A stretch of DNA of 64,000 nt from Zygnema circumcarinatum (taxonomy: Eukaryota; Streptophyta; Zygnematophyceae; Zygnematales; Zygnemataceae). Made by a program: the position numbers and the translations under genes. Each line of letters begins with the position of its first letter. Within the stretch, counting starts at the first letter, position 1. The stretch spans positions 2,895,400-2,959,399 of the forward strand of contig CM074806.1 of the NCBI GenBank assembly GCA_037447605.1, given 5' to 3'. Below the pieces are notes generated by a model, which saw only the letters and a list, made by a program, of their open reading frames with translations, ran no database searches and was not told the origin of the DNA. This document shows positions 57,201-64,000 of the stretch, one piece after another.

Positions 57201-58598
57201 TATTCATTCGTTAAATGGACAATCCGCAACTCGACACCTGCCTGCCCAGCTCGAACAACTTTCGTCATGAGCTTTCAAGACAAAAGGAGTGTGCAAGAAA
57301 TCACTTCTGATACCGCACAAGTCCAAATGCCTACTATAAGGTCCACTATAATTCATTTTCAGGCGTGAAGAGATATGGAAGTATAGGCTTGTACTTGAAA
57401 AGTCTTGGCGTGTACAAGGAGATTCAGGTGAAAGTACATGAGCAGCGACTACCGAGTAGCGACACATATCAGTTCACCGAACACATTAACAGGCTAATGT
57501 GAAGACCCTCCGTGTCACTGGCAGGAAAATACTTTCCACCGAGAAATCGAATTCGCTTTTGGATGTAAGACCCCTGCAACTGTGCCATTGTCATGAAAGG
57601 AAAACCAGAAACTGGAATGCAAATGCATCAATTGAAGTCATTTTCAACATAATCCACAACTTGAGCTTAAATTTGACAAGAAAACATCACCCCTAACTGT
57701 AAGCTTCAAGGTAAACCAAGAGTGACCCTGAGCTTGATCCGATCCTAGCCTAGCTCCGACCTTGCCCAAACCTTGCTCCAATCTTTTCAAACAAGCGCAC
57801 CTGTCTGCACACAGCTTCTGCGTAGCTGAGGTCCTCCTCCCAGGGACATTCGGACCAGAAATTGCGGAAGTCCTCCTGGAACCAGATCTTTAAGTAAAAG
57901 GCCACACAATGATGGCCTGCTGTTTTGAGTAGATTAAGGGCGACGCTGCTGTCAACCCCTCCGCTAAGGAGCACAGCGACTCTCAATTTTCCATTTTCCA
58001 CTTCGCAGCACCCCAGAAATCTCTCTGCTGGTATGCCATCCAAATGAAAAGGAAAAGTGTTTTTTTCTGGATAGGGGAAAGGCAAGACCACGCCTTCGTT
58101 CTCGGCTCCTCTGCAAGACGGGTTCGACGGAAAGCTCAAAGTCTCAGCTGTGCTGAAAAGAGGTCGGGCGTGAGAGGCTCCGTGGGCTCCAATTCTGCCG
58201 AAAGAAACTCGTTGCTGCTTTCTAGCGCCAAAAGGACAGTTTTCATAAGCCACTCCAATGAAAGCAGGGTTGCTATCCGATAACGAGTTGCAGCGAAGAG
58301 ATTCCGGGAATTTCCTATTGAGTAAACCCCACTTGCAGCATTTTCCACGAATCCTGAATTCAACTCTTGATTTTCTCAAACGTGTGGTGAAAACGTCCGA
58401 GGGAGAGGAAAAGCTTGAAGTTGTAACTATCGCAGGCGGACATCTACGAAATTCAACGTCGGAATGATTGCGATGATGTGTCTCAGGCGAACAGATAGAA
58501 GTAAGCGGCTTCGACGGAAGTAGACACAGACACCTCGAGATGGAGCCATGGCGGAGAGATGCAAATGGATGCCGGTGCATCTCTTGCTGCTCAAACAC
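54263..58598 (-). CDS. tRNA-specific 2-thiouridylase, MnmA/TRMU type, organellar (8 exons, 662 aa)
   Basis: Transfers sulfur to U34 of tRNA for Lys, Glu and Gln, needed for accurate organellar decoding. Exons: 57801-58598, 57109-57241, 56687-56823, 56426-56509, 55953-56036, 55554-55705, 54959-55109 and 54263-54712 (1989 bp, in phase). The ATP PP-loop SGGVDSS is at 212-218. The two reaction cysteines are Cys304 in NPDILCN and Cys408 in DSQGICFLG. VKDQTYFLSHLSQ, GFWFHTIGQRQGL and VVFVSRNYYSPEK follow the plant plastid-type enzyme. The first 200 residues are a transit peptide and a poorly conserved linker. After the family core the C-terminus carries an unusual Lys/Arg-rich run (GKKKKRREDRKRKE) and an acidic tail. 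A telo-box lies 22 bp upstream of the start ATG, chosen as the first in frame. A second ATG, six codons on, is equally possible. Confidence 0.93.
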
Positions 58599-58619
58599 CC
58601 CCCAACTCTCTTCTATTCA

Positions 58620-58632
58620 CCCTAACCCTAAA
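58620..58632. promoter_or_regulatory. Telo-box directly upstream of the thiouridylase start
   Basis: CCCTAACCCTAAA about 22-34 bp before the ATG on the minus strand, so inside the 5' leader or at the transcription start. Confidence 0.45.
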
Positions 58633-59153
58633 CTGCCCTTCAACTTTACAGCAGGCGGATTACCAAGGGCGTCATCCAAGACGAGAAATTGGCAGGCCGA
58701 GACTCTGGAGGGGGTCGGGGGGACGTTGTCGCCTTGGAGGGGCTTCACCGCTTCAGTGCAAGTGCTTCACAAAGTACCGTAGTGTACGGTATTCATATTT
58801 CGTACGCGTTGCGGCGTCGCAGCGCAGGGCGGTTCAAGGGAGGTAGCACGCAGGAGTGGCCTGACTATGGCGGCGCCATCAAATGGACAGAGACTCCAAA
58901 ATCGTGGAGGAGAGCCTAACAGAAACCTCTAAGAAGTGAGCCAATCCCGAACTCCAAATCCGTGAAGACCTGCCTGAAAAAAAAAAAAATGCCTGCTGAT
59001 GCAATGAGGAAAAAGGAAGCAGACAACCAACCAATGAATGCTGCAAGAGGGCGAGGCACTGCTGTGCGAGGGAAAGGAAGCTCTCTACTGTACAGCAGAG
59101 CATAGTTTCCTGGGTCGAATATCCCAGATTAATCTAATTCCTTATTCATTCCT

Positions 59154-59199
59154 TAGTCCATTTGATGGCCTCGCCATCGTGAGATCAATGCCACTTCCA
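59154..59199 (+). repeat. Dispersed repeat, truncated copy 3
   Basis: Has TTAGTCCATTTGATGGCCTC and then the core GCCATCGTGAGATCAATG (59173-59190) followed by CCACTT, as in copy 2. Only the right 45 bp of the 86 bp unit is present. Confidence 0.65.
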
Positions 59200-59514
59200 T
59201 ATACCCCCTTATGTGCGTAGTACCAGACATGCAGTGGGGCATTTGAACGCAACTGCAAAATGTAACTTGCACGGATGTATGAGATGAAAAACTGTGGCAG
59301 AAAACATCCCATTGTAAACTACAAACGCGCAAGTTACACATCATCATTTCTTACCTCTGACGCCTCATCAAGCTATCTATTTACAATTTTTTTCAATGTA
59401 CCAATCAGCGATCTCCGAAAAACACATAACCTAAAATATACAATCACTAACAACTATACCATCGAGAAAGGAGATAGAATCAACAAGATGTTGTCCGTTT
59501 GCTAGTCCCCTACC

Positions 59515-60399
59515 TCATGTATCACTCCCTTTTTCTTTCTCTTTCAGCCTGGCTAACTCAAGTTCAAGCTGCATTGCTTGAATTCTCAACTCAGCCTTCC
59601 TGTTCTCTGCTTCCAGCTTTTGAATAGCTAACTTTTCACCCTCCTGCATATTCTTCTTGTCAGATACTTCTTTTTCAAATGCAAACTTCTCACGCTCTAA
59701 CCGTATGCGTTCATCGTGGTAATCTTGCTTTTGGCGTTTTTCTTTCACTTGACCATCCAACAACTCTCCAACTCGCTGCATCAACACTGCCAACTCTGGT
59801 TGTTCTTTTCTCTTTCGCATGATGTTCTTGGTCTTATGCTCTGGAGAGCCGCGGACTACAAGAGGCATGGACATTTTTCCATATGAACTGTTCCCGACTA
59901 CCATGCCCCTCCCACGAGAATCTACCTCCTGCACGTCGTCATTGCTCTCCTCGTCATCAAATCCCTCTCCACCCCGTGCACCATTGGCAACATGTTTCCC
60001 ATCGTCAATTCCTTCCAAAGCGCTCACACCCAAAACGCATATAGCTGCATGTAGCGCATCATAATGTACCCAAACTGATTTCCCTTCCTTCCCATCTGCC
60101 CGCAGTTTTCGTTGCCTTCGATATTCACGCTTGAGGTTTCCCATTTTTTGTTGCACGGATCGCGAAGTACGAGCACCCCCGAATCTCCCATTCAACTCCA
60201 TGGCAATACTTGTCCAATCGGCATTGGAGAGGTTACTTTTTCGTTTGGCTCGCCGATCAGCCCATAACGCGATGCACAAATCTGCCTCACCCTTTGCCCA
60301 ATCGTTCCGTTTTCTCGGACAAAGGGAATCCAGCATACTCGTCATGGATACTGGAGCTTGATTCTCCATTGTGCCTGTACCAGTATTGAAGACAAGCAA
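59515..60399 (-). CDS. Trihelix (Myb/SANT-like) protein with C-terminal coiled coil (294 aa, intronless)
   Basis: Residues about 34-120 have the trihelix spacing of tryptophans and basic residues: WAKGEADLCIALW, ADWTSIAMELN, RTSRSVQQKMGNLKREYRR and then a fourth amphipathic helix (WVHYDALHAAI). The middle is acidic and Gly-rich, with a basic patch KNIMRKRKEQ. Residues about 225-294 form a long charged coiled coil (ERIRLEREKFAFEKE to LARLKEKEKG). This is the layout of trihelix transcription factors. The same Myb/SANT-like layout is also found in the accessory DNA-binding protein of PIF/Harbinger transposons. No transposase frame lies within reach, so a host factor is more likely. The start may be 60399 or the ATG ten codons on (60369). 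Confidence 0.8.
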   Translation of the reverse strand: MLVFNTGTGTMENQAPVSMTSMLDSLCPRKRNDWAKGEADLCIALWADRRAKRKSNLSNADWTSIAMELNGRFGGARTSRSVQQKMGNLKREYRRQRKLRADGKEGKSVWVHYDALHAAICVLGVSALEGIDDGKHVANGARGGEGFDDEESNDDVQEVDSRGRGMVVGNSSYGKMSMPLVVRGSPEHKTKNIMRKRKEQPELAVLMQRVGELLDGQVKEKRQKQDYHDERIRLEREKFAFEKEVSDKKNMQEGEKLAIQKLEAENRKAELRIQAMQLELELARLKEKEKGSDT

Positions 60400-61722
60400 T
60401 ACTGATGTTGTCGGAATTACAGAAGGAGAGAAGGGAGGGAAGTCGACAGAAGGTTTGGGGCTCTGATTTAAGTAAAATCTGGATGATTAAAGTTAAATCT
60501 GGATAATTTCAGTTTGGGTTAAAAATTAAGGTTCTGGTTACGATTAGGGCTAATGCAACACAAATATAATTCGAGAAGGCATAACCGAGGGTTCTGCATA
60601 AGTTCAGGCTTAATATTCAGACATTATTGTCGCACAGTTTTACAGTTCCGAATGTGGTTCACCTCAGCAGAAAGGATGGGAGAAAGCCACTGGCCAAAAG
60701 AAACCTGCAGGAAGGTGCAGCTTTCACTACAGAACCGTGCTGAATCCTGCTTGGGCTTGCAAAAACAGAACGTTCAAATGCAAGGGAAGGGCAGAAATAC
60801 TTCACATATCTAAGTTTTTAGGGCGGACCTGCAGTCATCTGACGAAGTTCTCCTCACAAAAAGGTTGGTTGGGATGGAGGTGGCGAGTTGCATATACAGG
60901 ACAACTGCACACACGTAAAATTGAAAGTTAACGGGAACGAAACCGCATTAACAGCGAACAGCTCCAAGATAATTTCTCTCCTTAATCCACTCAACTCCCT
61001 CTCCCTCCTTTCTCTCCCGACGTCTCTCCCCTCTACCACAGAACCTTAAGTATGCCTTCACGCATAAAAACGAACCAGAAATTCTGGCACGGTATCGGAG
61101 GACTGACATGGTGAGCAGCGCCACCGTACTAAGGAGCTACTCAAGTCACATCTTCATTACCGCTGCACACAACATTCACAATGCAAAAGGAAACTGCAAA
61201 TGAAAACCAACAGCCATATTACAGCCGGAAACACATCAAATCGTTTATTATTTCTGCACCTCCACCTGCCTCCCTCGCCTTGCCTCTCCACTCTCTCAAA
61301 ACCACTATCCTCTATCCCGCGCTCCTTACATGTTCTGCTCTCCCTCCCCCCTCTCGCAAACATGATGCGAATTGCATTTTCCCGGCTGCCATACGGCCTC
61401 AGGAAGCGGGGCCCTCACAGAGACGCTACACAGGCATGAGGCGCCCCCCCCAGGTCGAGCCCACCTCCTGCCCCCTGCATCCGCCATCGCCCATCGCTCT
61501 CCGCCCTCGCCTGCCTGCCTGCCTGCTTGCCTGGAAGAGGAAGGAGCCTCCTCCCCCCGACTGGTGGGCACATGTACCGCAGTTCTGACGTGATCGCCGT
61601 GGAACAGCGGTCAGGACAGCATCCGTTCAAGTGGACGCAACGGAGCGGGACCTTGCGCTTCATGCAACTCCAGGGCCTCACCGCCCCCAGATTCGCTTCG
61701 CCGCCTAACGAACCGCGAAAAA

Positions 61723-61730
61723 CCACGTGG
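61723..61730. promoter_or_regulatory. G-box (CCACGTGG), distal copy
   Basis: First of two identical G-boxes upstream of the gene at 62103. The second is at 61800-61807, 77 bp away, which is near a whole number of helical turns. Confidence 0.4.
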
Positions 61731-61799
61731 CCGACGCCGCCGATGTACGGTCACGCAGGCGAGCCCCGTGGACGACCCCCAGGGTGCCGCCACTGCCTG

Positions 61800-61807
61800 C
61801 CACGTGG
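61800..61807. promoter_or_regulatory. G-box (CCACGTGG), proximal copy
   Basis: Second G-box, about 300 bp before the start codon at 62103. Confidence 0.4.
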
Positions 61808-62007
61808 ACACAAGTCGTGGCAGCTGTGCGAGACCGTACAAGTTTGTCCTGCTGACCCGCCCCAGGGCGCGTTCCCGCCCGCCTCGTCCCCCCCCGCGCG
61901 GGAGAAAAGTGCCCAAATCGCAAAATTTTTAATTTCAGAGGCGGGCTCCCGCCCTTTCCGCCCCGTCTGAGGCCAAAATTGGGCGCGCAAACTTTTTTTG
62001 CGGCGCC

Positions 62008-62015
62008 TATAAATA
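62008..62015 (+). promoter_or_regulatory. TATA box (TATAAATA)
   Basis: TATAAATA in a GC-rich setting, 88 bp before the ATG at 62103. With a start of transcription about 30 bp on, the leader would be about 60 bp. Confidence 0.7.
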
Positions 62016-62102
62016 GGCGATCGCCCGCTCCCTCCGTTTTGCGCCCTGCTCACCTCCCTCCTTTCCACTGCGTATCCCCCTCCCCTGGCGGGCGGGCGCT
62101 CC

Positions 62103-63233
62103 ATGGCGGCCCTCGCACAGCTCACTCCTGCGAGCTTCTATGGCCGCAGGCTCCCCCGCCCGTGGCTTCGCGCAGACGGGTCCTGTGCGGCAGACATGGC
62201 TCCTGTGAACGATGCGCTGCTTGCTTGGGCGAGGGAGGCTCCCTGGAGCATGGGAGGACTGAGCCGCAAAAGGAAGCGGCTGGCGGGAAAGATTGAGGGC
62301 AAATTGGAGAAGCTTAAGAAGGAGGTGCTGCGTCAGTTTCCCAAGGGAGGAGGGAAGCGCGGGCCGGAAGCTGAGAATGTCGGGGAAGTCGCAGGCAAAG
62401 CAACTCAGCAGAGTGAAGTGGAGTCTGAATATGAGGAGGAGACAGGTAGTAGCGACGAAGAAAGTGACGATGAAGGAGGAGACGAAGAACGAGAGGAAGA
62501 CGATGACGGAGAGCCTTCGACTCCGGAGTCAGCAGGCGTGCTTTCCGGACCTACTTCCACAGATTCTCCATCTTCGAGCAGTGAGGTGTCTGAGCCCGTC
62601 ATTTCTCCCCCCTTGCGGAGGAAGAGAAGGCAACCAGATGATGACGACATTGAAAGAAGTGATTTCCAAATGGGACGCAAGTCGATTAGTCGAGAGGATC
62701 TCTTCTTGACGACTCCGTCGACAGGTCAAGCTGAAAGCTCCTCGAGCCGAGAGGTAACCCCGCGGTCTCTGGAGTCGGAGGTGCCGGTGGGCCGACCTGC
62801 TACAGCGAGGTTCTCGAGCTTGCCAAAAGATTCGGCCATGGTGACACCCGAAGCCGTTGGACGAAAGTCAGGCTCAACTCCTCGGGGTGGGAAGCCCTTT
62901 GTAGAGTTACCGCAGAATACCTGCCGGGCGCCTCCACGGCAAAGGAAAAGCAGAGCAGCGGCTCGTTATTCCACTTCACAGGAAAGGAACGTAAGGGGGA
63001 GCAGTCGAAGCAACGCGGCGGAAGGCGGCAGAGGGATATCGGCACTCAGTCGAAAGCTGTACGAGTGGGGAGAATCGGAAAATGTGCAGGATGAGATGGA
63101 GGAAGAAAATTTCACCCAGAGGAGGACTAGGTCTGACAGGAGAGAAGAGGGTGAACGGAAGCATGTTGGGAAAGTGCTGTTCGCTTCAGGCTTTCCAAGA
63201 GGCGTCAAGAGGACAATGTCACTCAAGGAGTAG
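62103..63233 (+). CDS. Intronless acidic, Ser/Arg-rich protein of unknown function (376 aa)
   Basis: The ATG is in good context (CCATGGCG) 88 bp after a TATA box and is the first of the transcript as I read it. Residues 1-45 are ordinary (FYGRRLPRPWLRADG, DALLAWAREAPW). Then follow a basic patch with RKRKRLAGK, a strongly acidic run of Glu/Asp/Ser (about 105-140), a Ser/Pro/Thr-rich region, a second basic patch PLRRKRRQ, and a C-terminus of mixed charge with ISALSRKLYEWGESE. Two basic patches of nuclear-signal type suggest a nuclear protein. No domain is recognised. AATAAA at 63469 follows in the 3' region. Codon use looks like that of the neighbouring genes, and the frame is open over 1.1 kb, which argues for a real gene. 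Confidence 0.75.
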   Translation: MAALAQLTPASFYGRRLPRPWLRADGSCAADMAPVNDALLAWAREAPWSMGGLSRKRKRLAGKIEGKLEKLKKEVLRQFPKGGGKRGPEAENVGEVAGKATQQSEVESEYEEETGSSDEESDDEGGDEEREEDDDGEPSTPESAGVLSGPTSTDSPSSSSEVSEPVISPPLRRKRRQPDDDDIERSDFQMGRKSISREDLFLTTPSTGQAESSSSREVTPRSLESEVPVGRPATARFSSLPKDSAMVTPEAVGRKSGSTPRGGKPFVELPQNTCRAPPRQRKSRAAARYSTSQERNVRGSSRSNAAEGGRGISALSRKLYEWGESENVQDEMEEENFTQRRTRSDRREEGERKHVGKVLFASGFPRGVKRTMSLKE

Positions 63234-64000
63234 CTGGAGGACAAGGGAGGAGGAAGGTTAAGGCCCGCTACTGAACGAGAAGAAAAGCCTGCGCCTCTTG
63301 GTTTAATTTTAATTTTAATGTGTTATTAAAGCAGGGGAAATCTTCTTGCAACTGCACTTCTTGACTGGAATCTGGAAAGACGATCGTCCTCCCACTCCCC
63401 CCATACCTCCTCTCACTTCCTTATTTCTTCCTTTTAGAGCTTTAGTTTTGTTTCAGCGGCCGAAGAATAATAAATTTGCTTAGTGCAAATACTCCTGAAG
63501 GAGTGGTCTTTCTAGTGGGGCTTACATCGCAGCTGCTTAAGAACGCAATCTGCAGGAAATTGATCATTGTGTATAAAATAATGTAGGGCCTTATTGATCT
63601 TTTTCCTCGAGCTCCTCTTTTGTTCCAAATAAGAGCATTTTCATTCTCACAGTAAGAAAGCGAAGTTTTGTGTTTTTTGGAGAAGTCCCATCTGTTTTTC
63701 TTTCAATTGGAAGTTCCTTCCGTGGGTGTGATGTCATAGCTCAGATCTTTTCGTTTCCTTACAATAGCCATAATCTGCTGGATTCTTACCTAGACATCAA
63801 CAAAAATCGCCTTAACTCCATTTCCTCAAAAGAGAAAATCTTTATCTAACTTCCTATCATCCATGCACATGGAAAGATGGGTTCGTATACCCCAAGTGCA
63901 AGTGCTCGTGCTCTGGTGGCTGCTTCGAACCATTCAGACGGGTCCGCCTAGAGAGAAGGAAAATGGCTTTGAACTCGCGATGGCGCTGATGCAATCAAAT
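63234..64000. other. 3' region of the acidic protein gene and intergenic DNA to the window edge
   Basis: AT-rich. The likely polyadenylation signal is AATAAA at 63469-63474. The last 32 bases contain an inverted copy of the dispersed repeat core (63969-63984), cut by the window end. Confidence 0.5.
63969..63984 (-). repeat. Dispersed repeat core, inverted copy at the window edge
   Basis: TTGAACTCGCGATGGC is the reverse complement of GCCATCGCGAGTTCAA, the form found at 42871. The rest of the element would lie beyond base 64000. Confidence 0.55.

Larger units (their letters stand above)
58599..59514. other. Intergenic: thiouridylase promoter and trihelix-gene 3' end
   Basis: Contains the telo-box at 58620, GTAC motifs near 58776-58806, an A-run at 58978 and a single copy of the dispersed repeat core at 59154-59199. 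59200-59514 is AT-rich. Confidence 0.5.
60400..62102. other. Intergenic: trihelix-gene promoter and GC-rich promoter of the acidic protein gene
   Basis: 60400-61200 is AT-rich, with tandem GTTAAATCTGGAT-type similarity near 60475-60510. 61240-61360 is C/T-rich. 61500-61535 has a CTGC run. 61720-62100 is the GC-rich promoter of the next gene, with two G-boxes and a TATA box. Confidence 0.5.

Overview
This window is nuclear DNA from a green-lineage eukaryote, a streptophyte (land plant or charophyte alga). The evidence is the gene set: a thylakoid FtsH protease of the FtsH2/VAR2 type, a plant-type NUP188, a UBP5-like DUSP-containing deubiquitinase, a plant-type plastid/mitochondrial RlmN-like methyltransferase and an organellar MnmA-like thiouridylase. 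GT-AG introns of tens to about a thousand bases and telo-box motifs (AAACCCTA) in gene 5' regions agree with this. I cannot name the species. Twelve genes are supported well enough to model and two single-exon or fragment ORFs are weaker. Exon joins were deduced by hand from splice sites, reading phase and remembered family sequences.

Layout, left to right: NUP188 (minus, running off the left edge, start near 6392); two pirin genes back to back and divergent (minus 7493-9315, plus 10840-12771); mitochondrial ribosomal protein uL23m (plus, 14598-15616); ALG13 (minus, 16279-17592) head-to-head with an RlmN-like radical SAM RNA methyltransferase (plus, 18187-23090); FtsH2-type thylakoid protease (plus, 24614-27207); N6-methyl-AMP deaminase (plus, 28069-32112); cornichon cargo receptor (plus, from 33573, last exon not resolved); an unrecognised four-helix membrane protein (minus, 38579-41288); a 4 kb repeat-rich stretch with an acidic exon-like fragment (43266-43631); a UBP5-like ubiquitin protease in 13 exons (minus, 45259-52508); an organellar tRNA 2-thiouridylase in 8 exons (minus, 54263-58598); a trihelix/coiled-coil protein (minus, 59515-60399); and an intronless acidic protein of unknown function (plus, 62103-63233).

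The genes are ordinary housekeeping functions: nuclear pore, ER glycosylation and export, organelle translation (uL23m, RlmN-like, MnmA-like), plastid proteolysis, purine salvage and ubiquitin removal. They are not an operon-like pathway, although three act on organelle translation and one on thylakoid upkeep. The most distinctive local events are: (1) two divergent pirin paralogues that share a 362 bp stretch I read as identical in DNA while the flanking parts of the same exon have diverged, which looks like recent gene conversion; (2) a decayed second copy of one UBP5 exon plus flanking intron inside another intron of the same gene; (3) a dispersed repeat whose core (GCCATCG[C/T]GAG[A/T]TCAATG) occurs at six places in both orientations; (4) two MITE-like elements with terminal inverted repeats; (5) a cluster of SBP-box-type GTAC sites upstream of the acidic exon-like fragment. 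I found no rRNA, tRNA, CRISPR or complete transposase gene, and nothing that amounts to an undescribed multi-gene system.
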